Source of the DNA: Gemmatimonadota bacterium
GTDB taxonomy: Bacteria; Gemmatimonadota; Gemmatimonadetes; Gemmatimonadales; Gemmatimonadaceae
Reading direction: 5' to 3'
Length of the DNA stretch: 33,085 nucleotides
Assembly (NCBI GenBank): GCA_016218305.1
Contig: JACREJ010000041.1
Coordinates: 1 to 33,085 of the forward strand
How positions within the stretch are numbered: position 1 is the first letter of the stretch; each line of letters starts with the position of its first letter. The notes under the pieces are model-generated. The model worked only from the letters and a program-made list of their open reading frames with translations. It was not told the DNA's origin and did not search any database. Shown piece by piece: positions 8,896-21,065 of the stretch. The translations under genes and the position numbers were made by a program.

Positions 8896-10734
8896 CTAGT
8901 AATCCACCGGCCGCAGGTAACTCTCCCCAATGGCGGCGGCGCTCAGCATGGCCACTGTCGGAAGGCGCCGTTTCCAGTGCGTGCCATCGAGCCGCCGCCG
9001 CACCCGCTCCACCTCAGTCTCGGTGAAGCCGCGCTGCATCACCTCGTCAGGGGTCCAGCCGTGGAGCAGCCAGTTGAGGATGGCGTCAGCCTTGGCGTAG
9101 GTGATGCCGAAGTCGCCTTCGTCCGTCTGTCCTTCCACGAGGTCGGCGCTCGCCGGCTTGTCGATGATCTCGGACGGAATGCCAAGATGCCGGGCAAGCG
9201 CCCACACCTGCGACTTGTAGAGGTCGCCGAGCGGGTTCACCGGCGGCGAATCGTCGGCGTGCCAGGTAAAGTAGCCGAGCAGGCGCTCGCTCTTGTTGCC
9301 CGTGCCCAGCGGGAGTGCCGCGTAGCGCGCGCTGAGATCGAACAGCGCGATCATGCGCGTGCGGGCCATCACGTTGCCGCGCCGCGCGGCATCGGCGTCG
9401 GGTTCCGACGCCAGATAGCCATCCACGGCGCCCGTGATATCAAGCGTGCGTCCCTCGATGCCGAGCTGGTCGATGACCAGCTGGGCGTGCGAGAGCGAGT
9501 CGGCGCTCGAGCTCTTATACGGCAGGCGAACGCCGATGACGTTGGACGGTCCCAGTGCGCGCGCGGCGAGCGCCGCGGTCACGGCCGAGTCGACGCCACC
9601 GGACACGCCGACGATGGCCTTCGTGAATCCGCGCTGTCCCAGTTCGTCCTTCAGGAACTGCACGAGCCACCGTTCCACCATCGGTGCATCGATGTCGAGC
9701 GGGGGCGGGGCGGACCGTCCGCGGTCTGCCGGCACGACGACAGGCAAGCCACCCGCACTCGTTCCGCCTGACGGGCGCTGCTCCTCGGCCGCCGCGGGCG
9801 CGGTGCGCGGCACGATGCGCGGCTTGGGCGAGAGGCGCGGTGCATAGACCGCGCGCTTCATCTCGGATGTCAGGTACGGAATCGCGACCTTCAGGTCGCT
9901 GAGCATTGGGGCATCGGCGCGGCTGCGCGCGAGATCCCCAAGGTCGAGTTCGGCGACGAGCAGTGCTTCGTCCCACACCGGCGCGCGGGCGCGCACGTCG
10001 CCGCGCGGCCCGGCCACCAGCGACCCGCCCTGGAAGAGCTTCCCACCTTCACTGCCTACGAGGTTGGCGAGCGTGCAGAAGACGCCCTGCTCCTCGGCGA
10101 TGTCGCGGATGAGGCGTTCCCAGCGCGTGATGGTCGCGGGGCCGTCCACGCCATCGCCGCGTGGGTGCGTACCGCGCGCCACCGCGGCCGCGCTCACGAA
10201 GATCACCTGCGCGCCATCGAGCGCCGCGATGGTCCCCGTGAGTGAATGCCACGCATCCTCGCAGATGAGCATCGCACAGCGGCCCCACGCAGTGTCAAAG
10301 GCGCGGATGTCGTAGCCGCGCTCCATGAACCGCTCCTCGTCGAAGAGCGAGTACGTGGGGAGGAAATTCTTTCGGTGCACGTGCAGCAGGACGGGCTCGG
10401 GTCCGCCGAGGCGGGCGTAGAGCGCGCTGTTGTACAGCGTGCCGTCGTGCCGCTCGTAGAAGCCCACCATGACGTCGATGGTCGAGCCGGGGCGCGCCGC
10501 CGCGCGCCAGTGGCCGTCGAGGGCGCGCACCACGTCTTCCGGCGTCACCGCGTTCTCGCGAATGCCCCCTTCCACGAAGTAGCCCGAGAGAACGGCCTCG
10601 GGGAACTGGACGACGTGCGGGGGCGGTTCCATGGCGGCGGCCTGCGCCAGGATCTGGCCAGCCCGGGCCAGGTTGGCGCCCACGTCCCCCTTCTTGGGGC
10701 GGAACTGCGCGATGGCAAGGCGGAGAATGGACAT
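8896..10734 (-). CDS. nadE: Glutamine-dependent NAD+ synthetase
   Basis: The enzyme makes NAD+ from deamido-NAD+ with ATP, using ammonia released from glutamine. The 612-residue length and two-domain layout are those of the glutamine-hydrolysing form. The N-terminal nitrilase-type amidase carries the catalytic triad Glu46 (FPEAVLSG), Lys122 (HRKNFLP) and Cys158 (LICEDAW). The C-terminal synthetase holds the ATP-pyrophosphatase loop SGGVDSA at 378-384, LPYKSSSADSL and a late EGQTDEGDFGITY block. A Pro/Ala-rich linker of about 40 residues (about 305-345) joins the domains and is longer than usual. The start is the ATG at 10734, which gives MSILRLAIAQF; a reading frame much longer than this runs upstream but is antisense to the PBP gene. 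It acts in the cytoplasm. Confidence 0.96.
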   Translation of the reverse strand: MSILRLAIAQFRPKKGDVGANLARAGQILAQAAAMEPPPHVVQFPEAVLSGYFVEGGIRENAVTPEDVVRALDGHWRAAARPGSTIDVMVGFYERHDGTLYNSALYARLGGPEPVLLHVHRKNFLPTYSLFDEERFMERGYDIRAFDTAWGRCAMLICEDAWHSLTGTIAALDGAQVIFVSAAAVARGTHPRGDGVDGPATITRWERLIRDIAEEQGVFCTLANLVGSEGGKLFQGGSLVAGPRGDVRARAPVWDEALLVAELDLGDLARSRADAPMLSDLKVAIPYLTSEMKRAVYAPRLSPKPRIVPRTAPAAAEEQRPSGGTSAGGLPVVVPADRGRSAPPPLDIDAPMVERWLVQFLKDELGQRGFTKAIVGVSGGVDSAVTAALAARALGPSNVIGVRLPYKSSSADSLSHAQLVIDQLGIEGRTLDITGAVDGYLASEPDADAARRGNVMARTRMIALFDLSARYAALPLGTGNKSERLLGYFTWHADDSPPVNPLGDLYKSQVWALARHLGIPSEIIDKPASADLVEGQTDEGDFGITYAKADAILNWLLHGWTPDEVMQRGFTETEVERVRRRLDGTHWKRRLPTVAMLSAAAIGESYLRPVDY

Positions 10735-10792
10735 CACACGAAAGGTCGCATCGCAGCGGGGGCGGGGCAACAAGAAGGGGAGGGGGAGATGA

Positions 10793-10900
10793 GTGCAGGG
10801 GTTTAGGAGGGGGGAGGAGTGGAGTGATGGGTGAGGAGAGAGGTGGCCCTTCTTCCCCCTCTCTCCATCCTCCACTCCTCCCCCTCCCGAACCCCTGCAC
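10793..10900. repeat. Intergenic palindrome, purine-rich arms, GTGCAGGGG ends
   Basis: The left arm 10793-10824 starts GTGCAGGGGTT and ends GGAGGAGTGGAG. The right arm 10870-10900 is its reverse complement with two mismatches and one indel, ending ACCCCTGCAC. Weaker complementarity extends to both sides. The element sits in the divergent gap between nadE and the PBP gene, so unlike the other palindromes it is not at a gene end. The element at 16105-16235 has the same terminal 10-mer. Confidence 0.85.
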
Positions 10901-10941
10901 CCCTCCCCTTTCCCCCTATTTCGGTGTATCAACCTGTACCC

Positions 10942-12951
10942 ATGCGTCTCGCCCTCCCCACCCTTCTGGTTCTCGCCACGCCGCTGGCTGCCCAGCAGCC
11001 GGCGGCGGCCAAGCCGTCCACGGGCGAGGCCTGGCAGATCACGCCCCTCGCCCAATCGTCGCAGGTCTACGCCCGCGACGGGTCGCTGATCGGCGAGATC
11101 GGCAAGGAATGGCGGACCTCCGTGTCCATCCGGACCCTGCCGCGCTACCTCCCGCAGGCTTTCGTTGCGGTGGAAGACCAGCGCTTCTACCAGCATGACG
11201 GCGTGGATCTCGTGGGTATCGCCGGCGCGATGAAGGACAACCTGCTCGGCGGCAGCCGAGGGGCGTCGACGATCACGCAGCAGCTCGTCGGCAACCTGCA
11301 TCCGGACATCATCGACCGCAGCGAACGGGGACTCGCCGGGGTGCCGCGCAAGCTGCGCGAGCAGCGTGCGGCCCGTGAGATGGAACGGCACTACACGAAG
11401 GAGCAGATCCTGGAGGCGTACCTCAACACGATCCGCTTCGGGCACAACTGGTATGGTGTGGAAGCCGCGGCACGCCACTTCTTCGGCAAGAGCGCGGCGC
11501 AGGTGACGCTCGCCGAAGCGGCCTCGCTCGCGGCGCTTCCCAAGGGGCCGGCGATCTACGATCCGGCGCGGCATCCGGAGCGCAATCGCAACCGCCGCGA
11601 CGCGATCCTGAACCTGATGGTGGACCAGAAGTACGTCACCAAGGAGCAGGCCGCCGCGGCGAAACGGCAGAAGGTCGTCACGGTGAATAGCGGCGGGCTC
11701 GCCATCGCGCCGTGGTTCGTGGACGTGGTGCGCACCCAGATGGAGCGAGCCGGGGTGCCGGTGGGGCAGGGCGGCTACAAGGTGATGACCACGCTCGATC
11801 CGGCGCTGCAGCGCGCCGCGGTCGTCGCGCTCGTGGAGGGGACCGCGGCCGTCGAGGCCCGGCCGGGCTACCGCAACCCGACGTACGCCAGGCAGGCGAA
11901 GGGGAGCACCGACTACCTGCAGGGCATGGTCGTCGCCATGGACCCGCTCACCGGCGACGTCCGTGCGCTGGTCGGCGGCCGCAACTACGCGGAGGCGCCC
12001 TTCAACCGGGCGGTCAACGGCGTGCGCCAGCCGGGCTCGGCGTTCAAGCCATTCGTCTACGCGCGGGCGATCCTCGATTCGATTCCCGCCAACGCCATCG
12101 TGCCCGACACGTCGCTCGAGCTGCTCGTGGACCGCGGCAACGTCTACCGTCCGCGCAACGCCGACGGCGAGTTCCTCGGGAACATCACGTTGCGCGAGGC
12201 GCTCGTGCGCTCGCGCAACCCGGTGGCGGTCCAGCTCTGGCAGCGCGTAACCGGCGACTCGGTGGTGGCACTGACGCGCCGCATGGGCATCCGCTCGTAC
12301 ATCGCACCGTGGCCGTCGAGTGCCATCGGTGCGTCGGCGCTGCAACCGCTCGACCTGGTGGCGGCCTTCACCGCCTTCCCGAACCTCGGCGTCCCGGTGG
12401 AGCCGCGTTTCGTCTTCCGCGCCGACGATGCGCAGGGACGCACCGTGTACAGCCAGGGCGTGCGCACGCTGCCACCCGCGATGTCGCCGGAGGTTGCCTT
12501 CATCGTGCGCGACTTCATGCGGGATGCCGTGGATCGCGGCACCGCGACGGCAGTGCGCCGCTACGTGCCGCACTCGGTGCCGGTGGCCGGCAAGACCGGC
12601 ACGACCGACGACAACACGGACGTGTGGTTCATCGGGGCAACCACCGACCTGGTGGCCGGTGTCTGGCTTGGCTTCGATCGACCGCGCCCCATCATGTCCG
12701 GCGCCGCCGGCGGCACGCTTGCCGCGCCTATCTTCGGCCAGATGCTCGCGCGCTCGGCGTACGGACGCGGTGCGCCGTGGACGCCGCCGCCTGGACTCGT
12801 CACGGCGGAGCTCGACCGCGCGAGCGGTGCGCTCGCCGACGCGAGGACGCCGACGGACCAGCGCTACCTGGAGTACTTTCTGGCAGGCACCGAGCCCGGA
12901 GCGCTGCGCGTCGATGCGCGGCGCCTCTTCGGCTGGGGCCCGATTCCCTGA
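10942..12951 (+). CDS. Bifunctional penicillin-binding protein (class A, PBP1-like)
   Basis: This 669-residue protein polymerises and cross-links peptidoglycan. The glycosyltransferase (GT51) domain covers about 40-240, with the catalytic Glu78 in VEDQRFYQHDG and GASTITQQLVGN at 107-118. The transpeptidase domain covers about 325-600, with the SxxK box GSAFKP (Ser366, Lys369), the SxN box SRN at 424-426, and KTGT at 551-554. All catalytic motifs are intact. The N-terminus reads like a cleavable signal peptide (ends LAAQQ) instead of the usual cytoplasmic tail plus membrane anchor; an upstream in-frame extension is low-complexity repeat sequence, so ATG 10942 is preferred. It leads an apparent operon (gaps of 14 and 10 nt, then an overlap) with a sensor, an M8 protease and a lipoprotein. 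Confidence 0.94.
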   Translation: MRLALPTLLVLATPLAAQQPAAAKPSTGEAWQITPLAQSSQVYARDGSLIGEIGKEWRTSVSIRTLPRYLPQAFVAVEDQRFYQHDGVDLVGIAGAMKDNLLGGSRGASTITQQLVGNLHPDIIDRSERGLAGVPRKLREQRAAREMERHYTKEQILEAYLNTIRFGHNWYGVEAAARHFFGKSAAQVTLAEAASLAALPKGPAIYDPARHPERNRNRRDAILNLMVDQKYVTKEQAAAAKRQKVVTVNSGGLAIAPWFVDVVRTQMERAGVPVGQGGYKVMTTLDPALQRAAVVALVEGTAAVEARPGYRNPTYARQAKGSTDYLQGMVVAMDPLTGDVRALVGGRNYAEAPFNRAVNGVRQPGSAFKPFVYARAILDSIPANAIVPDTSLELLVDRGNVYRPRNADGEFLGNITLREALVRSRNPVAVQLWQRVTGDSVVALTRRMGIRSYIAPWPSSAIGASALQPLDLVAAFTAFPNLGVPVEPRFVFRADDAQGRTVYSQGVRTLPPAMSPEVAFIVRDFMRDAVDRGTATAVRRYVPHSVPVAGKTGTTDDNTDVWFIGATTDLVAGVWLGFDRPRPIMSGAAGGTLAAPIFGQMLARSAYGRGAPWTPPPGLVTAELDRASGALADARTPTDQRYLEYFLAGTEPGALRVDARRLFGWGPIP

Positions 12952-12965
12952 GCCAGGGCCACGCC

Positions 12966-14162
12966 ATGCAACTGGCACCGCTGCAGAAGCTCTCGATCAC
13001 GGCCGGCCTCGCACTGGTCGCGCTGGGCGTGGTCGTTGCGGTGTCGTACTACTACGCCTCGCGCCGAGCCACGGCGGACCTCATCGTCGAGCGGGCCAAC
13101 GCCAACCTCTCGGCTGCGTTCCGCGTGGTGACGGCGCGGCAGGATGGGGAGCGCGCCGCCAAGGCGTACGTCGTGCGGCCCGACAGCGTGGTGCGCGCGG
13201 CGCTGCAGGACGCGCAGTCGCAGGTGGAAGAGGCGCTCGACGTGATGGCGCGCGGCACGGAGGACAACCCGCGCCAGCGCACCCTGCTGACCCTGCTCGC
13301 CAGCGGGGCAGCGGCCAGCTTCGAGGCGTTTCGCGCCACGGTCCTCATTCGCGACCGCGCGGGCGCCGATTCCGCGCGCCGTTTCCTCTCTGGGGAGCCA
13401 TCCGCCGCCGTCTCGGATTCGCTCATGAAGCTCGTGTCGCTGATGCGGGACGAGGAACTCCGGGTGCTCGCCGAGCAGACGCGGCAGCAGACGCTGTTCG
13501 GCGCCACCGCACAGCGGCTGATTCTCATCGGCATGGTGTTTACGCTCCTGCTCGCTGGTCTCGCGCTGCAGCCGATGCGTGAGACGGTTTCGGCGCGGAT
13601 GACGTCGCACCTCGCACGGGAGCAGATCAACGACGCCGAACAGCTGGCCGAAGCCGCGCGGATCAACGCGGTGGTCTCGGCGGCGCAGTTGCTGGCGCTG
13701 CATCAGGTGGTTGCTGCGCTCTCCGACACGCGCGACGCGGCCACGAGTACCCGGGTGGTCGCCGACGCAGCGGTGGTCACCCTCGGCGCGACGCTGGCGG
13801 TGGTCATCGTGCCCGACGGCGCCGGTGGCCTGACGGCGCTCGCGACCTCGGGCGGCGCGTTCGACGGCGTCTCGCCGGCGCTCGCGCGCCCCGTTGCGGA
13901 GGTGCTGCGCACCGGCGAAGCCACGATGTGGGAATCGCGCGAGGAGCGCGAGCAGCGTTGGGGGGCCATCGCAGACCTCGACGCGTGCGGCGCCCGCGGA
14001 TCGGCCATTCTCGCGCCGATGGTTCATCGCGAAACTGTGACCGGCGTCCTTGTCATCGGGCACGCTGATGATCATGTCTTCGGTGACGACGAACTCACCT
14101 TCACCACCACGCTGGGCCGCCTCGGCGGTCACGTCGTGGTCTCTCGCCCGACCGCCTCCTGA
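12966..14162 (+). CDS. Membrane sensor with CHASE3-like ectodomain and GAF domain
   Basis: The 398-residue product has a membrane span at about 11-28 (ITAGLALVALGVVVAV), a helical periplasmic region to about residue 180 resembling CHASE3-type four-helix sensors, a second span at about 182-200 (LILIGMVFTLLLAGLAL), a coiled-coil linker (about 215-245), and a C-terminal GAF-like domain from about 250 to the end (LGATLAVVIVPDG, then TGVLVIGHADD). Unlike typical sensors of this layout, no histidine kinase, cyclase or phosphatase domain follows; the reading frame ends just after the GAF. The output must be a partner protein or the protein is a regulator by itself. It lies 14 nt after the PBP gene, so both are probably co-transcribed. 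The domain names are inferred from pattern, CHASE3 less surely than GAF. Confidence 0.8.
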   Translation: MQLAPLQKLSITAGLALVALGVVVAVSYYYASRRATADLIVERANANLSAAFRVVTARQDGERAAKAYVVRPDSVVRAALQDAQSQVEEALDVMARGTEDNPRQRTLLTLLASGAAASFEAFRATVLIRDRAGADSARRFLSGEPSAAVSDSLMKLVSLMRDEELRVLAEQTRQQTLFGATAQRLILIGMVFTLLLAGLALQPMRETVSARMTSHLAREQINDAEQLAEAARINAVVSAAQLLALHQVVAALSDTRDAATSTRVVADAAVVTLGATLAVVIVPDGAGGLTALATSGGAFDGVSPALARPVAEVLRTGEATMWESREEREQRWGAIADLDACGARGSAILAPMVHRETVTGVLVIGHADDHVFGDDELTFTTTLGRLGGHVVVSRPTAS

Positions 14163-14172
14163 CCGATCACCC

Positions 14173-15804
14173 ATGACTCGTGCATTCCCGCCGCGGTACG
14201 CGGTGCGCTGCTCCTCCCTGGTCGCCACCCTCCTGGCAGCTGCCTGCGGCGGCGGCGACGGTGGCACGTCACCCCCTAAGCCGACGGCCGTGCAGGCGGC
14301 CAGCGGTGCCGGCGCATCGGCCACCGTGGGAACGGCACTGACCTCGGCGCCAACGTTCACCGTCACGGACGCCTCCGGGAATGCCCTGGGCAACATCGCG
14401 GTCAGCGTGGCGGTCACGAGCGGCGGTGGCACGCTGGTCGGGGCGCCGACGAAGTCCGCGTCCGGACCCACGTCCGTGGGGACGTGGACACTCGGGACGA
14501 CGGCGGGGACGAATACGGTGACGGTCACCGTGTCCGGTTTGACGCCGCTGACCCTCTCGGTCACCGGAACGCCCGGCAGCGCCGCCAAGGTCGTGGTGAG
14601 CGGTGGCAACACGCAGACGGGTCTGGCCGGGGCTCAGCTGGCCACACCGCTCGCCGCTTCCGTGCAGGACCAGTTCGGCAACGGCATCGCCAACCAACAG
14701 GTCACGTTCCTGGCGACGGCAGGCGGCGGCACCGTGGCGCCGGGCCTGATCACGACCAACGCGAGCGGCGTCGCGACAGGCGCGATCTGGCGGCTGGGCA
14801 CCCGCGGCGGCCCGCAGACGGCGACGGCAACGGCAGGCGCCTTCACGACGTCGTTCAGCGCGACCACGCAATCGAGCTATGTGCTGGACCTGCGGTATTT
14901 CGGACCCGCGATGTCGACGGAGGCGCAGACGGCGTTCGTCAACGCGGCCAACCGGATCAAGGCCGCCATCGTCGGCCAGCTTTCGACGGTCAACCTGCAG
15001 GGCGCTGACCTGGCCGGGTGCGGTGTCAGCGGGCTGACGGGAACGCTACAGGAGACCTCGCAGGGGCTCATCATCTACGCGTCGGTGGCCCCGATTGACG
15101 GAGTCGGCAAGATCCTGGCGCAGGCCGGCCCGTGCTTCGTCCGGCAGAGCTCGGTCCTGCCCGCGGTGGGCGTGATGCAGTTCGACGAGGCCGACATCCA
15201 GAATTACATCAACACGGGACGCTTCGAGTCGGTCGTATTGCACGAGATGAACCACGTGGTCGGCTTCGGCACCATCTGGGCCGACAAGAACGTCCTGTTG
15301 AACCCGGCCTTCACGAACACGGAGAACCCCACGCCGACGGGGAGCACGAATCCGCGGTTCACCGGTGCGGCGGGGCTGGCCCAGTGCCTCGCGGCAGGCG
15401 GCACGGCCAACCACTGCACGTCTGGTGTGGCGGTGGAGCTGTGCGGGAATGCCGGCACGGCCGACGGACACTGGCGCGAGGCCTTCACGACGGCATGCAC
15501 CGGCCCCAACAACTCGCCCGTGGGGGGCACGCCGGCCTTCGACAGCGAGATGATGACCGGGTACATCGAGGGCACGCCGAACATGCCGTGGAGCGCGATG
15601 AGCATCGCGTCCTTCCAGGATCTCGGCTACACCGTCAACCTGCTCGCCGCCGACTCCTACAGCGTGCCCAGCCTCCTGACCATCGCACGCCTGCGCGCAG
15701 CGCAGGAAGCCTCGGCGGGCGATCGTCCGGCCGAGCGGCTGCTGCGTCCGCGCTTCACCGTCGGCGGGGGCCGCGTACAGGCCATCAAGCGGGGGAATCA
15801 GTGA
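14173..15804 (+). CDS. Leishmanolysin-like (M8) metalloprotease lipoprotein with Ig-like repeats
   Basis: This 543-residue exported protein starts with a lipoprotein signal (LLAAAC, Cys25) and a Gly-rich linker. Two Ig-like (Big-1 type) repeats follow at about 37-135 and 140-240, each with a TPLxxSVxDxxGN-like segment (VTDASGNALGNIAVSV and VQDQFGNGIANQQVTF). The C-terminal domain is a metzincin of the leishmanolysin group: zinc motif HEMNH at 357-361 followed by VVGFG, a distant third His in DGHWREAF (His433) and a Met-turn region SEMMTGYIEG. Pairs of Cys (for example in AGCGVSG, GPCF and HCTSG) fit an extracellular location. Its substrate is unknown. It follows the sensor gene by 10 nt and overlaps the next lipoprotein gene by one base. 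Confidence 0.9.
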   Translation: MTRAFPPRYAVRCSSLVATLLAAACGGGDGGTSPPKPTAVQAASGAGASATVGTALTSAPTFTVTDASGNALGNIAVSVAVTSGGGTLVGAPTKSASGPTSVGTWTLGTTAGTNTVTVTVSGLTPLTLSVTGTPGSAAKVVVSGGNTQTGLAGAQLATPLAASVQDQFGNGIANQQVTFLATAGGGTVAPGLITTNASGVATGAIWRLGTRGGPQTATATAGAFTTSFSATTQSSYVLDLRYFGPAMSTEAQTAFVNAANRIKAAIVGQLSTVNLQGADLAGCGVSGLTGTLQETSQGLIIYASVAPIDGVGKILAQAGPCFVRQSSVLPAVGVMQFDEADIQNYINTGRFESVVLHEMNHVVGFGTIWADKNVLLNPAFTNTENPTPTGSTNPRFTGAAGLAQCLAAGGTANHCTSGVAVELCGNAGTADGHWREAFTTACTGPNNSPVGGTPAFDSEMMTGYIEGTPNMPWSAMSIASFQDLGYTVNLLAADSYSVPSLLTIARLRAAQEASAGDRPAERLLRPRFTVGGGRVQAIKRGNQ

Positions 15805-16103
15805 TGCCGCGTCGTTTCACGCTCGCACTCGCACCGGCGTTCGTGCTGATCGCCGCGTGCAACGGCAAAACCGAATCGGCGGCGACGCCCGCGGTGGATT
15901 CCACCACGGTGGCGCCCGCCGTCGTCGACAGCAGCGCGGCCGCCGACAGCCTGGCCAAGCCGCCAGCCGACTCCGTGCCGAAAAAGGCGATGTCCGCGCC
16001 CGCCCCGGCAAAGGTCGAAACCGGAGACTACGACAAGGCGATCCGGCCGAAGTTCAAGATTGATGAGAAGACGGGGAAGGTTGACACGATCAAGAGGCCG
16101 TGA
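15804..16103 (+). CDS. Small Ala/Pro-rich lipoprotein
   Basis: The 99-residue product has a lipoprotein signal (LAPAFVLIAAC, Cys about 19) followed by a low-complexity Ala/Ser/Thr/Pro/Asp tail and a Lys-rich end (KFKIDEKTGKVDTIKRP). No domain is recognisable. Its ATG shares the A of the preceding TGA stop (15802-15804), indicating translational coupling with the M8 protease, the strongest hint that the two act together. It is the last gene of the run that begins with the PBP and ends just before the palindrome at 16105. Confidence 0.78.
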   Translation: MPRRFTLALAPAFVLIAACNGKTESAATPAVDSTTVAPAVVDSSAAADSLAKPPADSVPKKAMSAPAPAKVETGDYDKAIRPKFKIDEKTGKVDTIKRP

Positions 16104-16104
16104 A

Positions 16105-16235
16105 GAGGAAGAGTGCAGGGGCTTGGTGAAGAGAGAGGTGTGGAGATGTGAGAGAGGGGGGATGAGGCGATCGCCTCTTCCCCCCTCCTCCTCTCTCTAC
16201 TCCTCCCTCTTCACCTGACCCCTGCACTCCTCCTC
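16105..16235. repeat. Intergenic palindrome, purine-rich arms, second copy of the GTGCAGGGG family
   Basis: The left arm 16105-16133 and right arm 16207-16235 are reverse complements with four mismatches over 29 bases, and both contain AGTGCAGGGG or its complement. The centre is a perfect 14-bp palindrome, GAGGCGATCGCCTC, at 16164-16177. It occupies the whole gap between the converging lipoprotein and lon genes and so may terminate both. The first copy of this family is at 10793-10900. Confidence 0.85.
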
Positions 16236-16246
16236 ATCCTCCGTCG

Positions 16247-18802
<2,556 letters not shown>

Positions 18803-19110
18803 CGAGGTTCCTGGGCGCCAAGGCGTCCGAACGGGGGGGCTGAGGGGTGCGAACCGCCTCCACCTACAGCAACTGGCGTACCACGCGCTTCGTGCCCGCC
18901 CCGCTCTGCGGCGAGGCCGGTACGCGTGATACCCCGCAAGTTGAGATACGACATAACGGCGGGTCCTGCAACTTTCACCTGCCTCGGTGACGTAGGGACA
19001 CTGACAAAACGCACCACGCGCGCGGCGGCGAAGTTGCGGAACGACACCGTGTTTTCCGTGCTGCGCCCGCTCGCGCGCTGGCGGCGTGTTTCATACCTTT
19101 CCCCACCCCC
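18803..19110. other. Intergenic region between divergent lon and kinase genes
   Basis: This 308-base gap has no convincing reading frame. It must contain the promoters of both flanking genes. A 7-bp inverted repeat GCGTACC (18876-18882) / GGTACGC (18919-18925) frames a GC-rich segment with CCGC/GCGG inside, and lies in what would be the lon leader; it could fold in the mRNA or bind a dimeric regulator. A heat-shock CIRCE operator (TTAGCACTC) was looked for and not seen. In front of the kinase, TACCTT at 19094-19099 might be a -10 box. Confidence 0.55.
18943..18971 (-). promoter_or_regulatory. Candidate housekeeping promoter for lon
   Basis: Reading the minus strand, TTGCAG (complement of 18966-18971) and TATCTC (complement of 18943-18948) are separated by exactly 17 nt, in keeping with a sigma-70-type promoter. 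It would give a leader of about 130 nt for lon. The -10 matches consensus only in part, so this is tentative. Confidence 0.35.
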
Positions 19111-21065
19111 GTGGAAGACTCCCTGCTTTCCAAGTCCGAGGCCGAACTTCGCTCGCATATTGCGAGCGTCCTCGACAGCGCGTACGAACTCGACAAGGAG
19201 ATCGGGCGCGGCGGGATGGGTATTGTCTTCAAGGCCAAGGACCGCCGGCTGAAGCGCGCGGTGGCGGTGAAGCTGCTGCCGCCCGAACTCGCATTCCGGT
19301 CCGAGATCCGCTCGCGCTTCCTGCGCGAGGCCGAGACGGCCGCGCAGCTGAGCCACCCGAACATCGTGCCCATCTACTCGGTGGACGAGAAGGGCGGGCT
19401 CGTCTTCTTCGTGATGGGCTTCGTGGACGGCGGCAACCTCGCCAAGCGCATCCACGACGGCGGGCCGATGGCGCCCGACGAGGTGCGGCGCATCCTGCGC
19501 GAAGTCGCTGACGCCCTGGCGTACGCACACGCCAACAAGGTCGTGCACCGCGACATCAAGCCCGACAACATCCTGCTCGACGTGCAGTCGAAGCGCCCGA
19601 TGGTGACGGACTTCGGCATCGCGCGCGCGATCAGCGACGGCGCCGAGGCCCGCCTGACGGCCACCGGCATCGCCATCGGCACGCCGGCCTTCATGAGCCC
19701 CGAGCAGTCGGCCGGCGACCGCGACCTCGATGGACGCAGCGACCTGTACTCCCTCGGCATCGTCGCGTACCAGATGCTGTGCGGCGACCTCCCGTTCAAC
19801 GCCAACAGCACGCCAGCGCTGCTCGTGAAGCACCTCTCGGAGCGTCCGGTCCCGATTGACCAGCGCGCGAGCGTGCCGCCCGACCTCGCGCGCATCGTCA
19901 TGCTCCTGCTCGAGAAGGACCCGGCCAACCGGTTCCAGTCGGCGGCCGAGCTCAAGTCGGCGCTCGAGACCGGGCAGGTGCCGGCGTTGCCGGCCGTCGC
20001 CGGCAGCGCCTACCCGCAGGAGCCGTCGCCCTACGCGACCGCCAGTGCACGCGGCGCCGCCTCGGCCGCGTTCACGCCGCAGCCGCTCATTACGCTGCCG
20101 GATGGTGAGCGCCTCCCCACCCCGGACGAACTGGCGCGGTGGAACGCGCCGATGGTGGTGGAGTTCCGGAAGCGGATCGCGCCGTTCATCTGGGTCAACG
20201 GCGCCTTCATCGCCGTGAACCTGCTCGGCGGCCCGAACCTGCTCTTCGTCACCGCGTTCTGGAGCATCAGCGTGGCGTACAAGTACGCCAAGCTCTGGAG
20301 CGAGGGGTACGACTGGCACGACGTCTTCCGCCAGCCGCGTGAGCGCATGGTAGGCGATGTGGTGCAGGAGCTGGGCGAAGACGTGCGCTCGGTGTTCGAC
20401 AAGAACACGCGTGAGCGCGTCCGCACGCGAGCGCGCCTGCGTGCGCAGCGTCCCGACCTGCTGCGTTCACCCACCGCGCCGGCCGCGCTGTCGGCGGGCG
20501 ATGCCGCCGCGCTGGGGAGCGGGCCGCACGCCGCGTCGGCGCGCGACGCGCTCATGGACCGCGACGAGATCATCCGGCTCGTCGAGAGCATGCCGCGGGG
20601 CGATCGGAACCGCATTCCCGACGTGATCGGCAGCGCCACGACGCTGGCCGACACGGTGATGGCGCTCGCCGCGCAGCTCGCCGACCTCGAGCGCACGGCG
20701 AAGGGACTGTCCGCCACCGCCATCGACAAGGAGATCACGGCGCTCGAGGCCGCGGCCAATCCGCTCGACTTCGCGGCCAGCGAGGAACGCGTGCGGCGCC
20801 TCGCCCTGCTCAAGCGGCAGCGGCGCACGGTGGCCGACGTGGCGCGGCGCCGCGACGCGCTCGTCGGCCGGCTCGACAGCTGCTCGCTGGCGCTCAAGAA
20901 CATGCGATTCGACGTGCTGCGGCTGAAGACCGGCGCGCAGACCTATCAGCACGTCACCACGATTGCCGAGCAGGCGATGCAGCTTGCCCGCGAGGTGGAC
21001 AGCGCCGTCTACGTCGCCGACGAGATGGCGCGAATGCGCCCGCGCACCGGCGCGCCGGGACGCCC

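Noticed and set aside
8896..12978. A 1360-codon open frame on the minus strand covering nadE and the antisense of the PBP gene
   Set aside because: Only the nadE part (8896-10734) has protein motifs. The rest is an Arg/His-rich shadow, as expected opposite a GC-rich gene.
16164..16177. HIP1-like GCGATCGC site
   Set aside because: A single occurrence at the centre of a palindrome; overrepresentation of HIP1 is a cyanobacterial trait and not supported here.
18803..19110. CIRCE or HAIR-type heat-shock operator before lon
   Set aside because: Neither the TTAGCACTC inverted repeat nor the HAIR motif is present; the only inverted repeat (GCGTACC/GGTACGC) does not match them.
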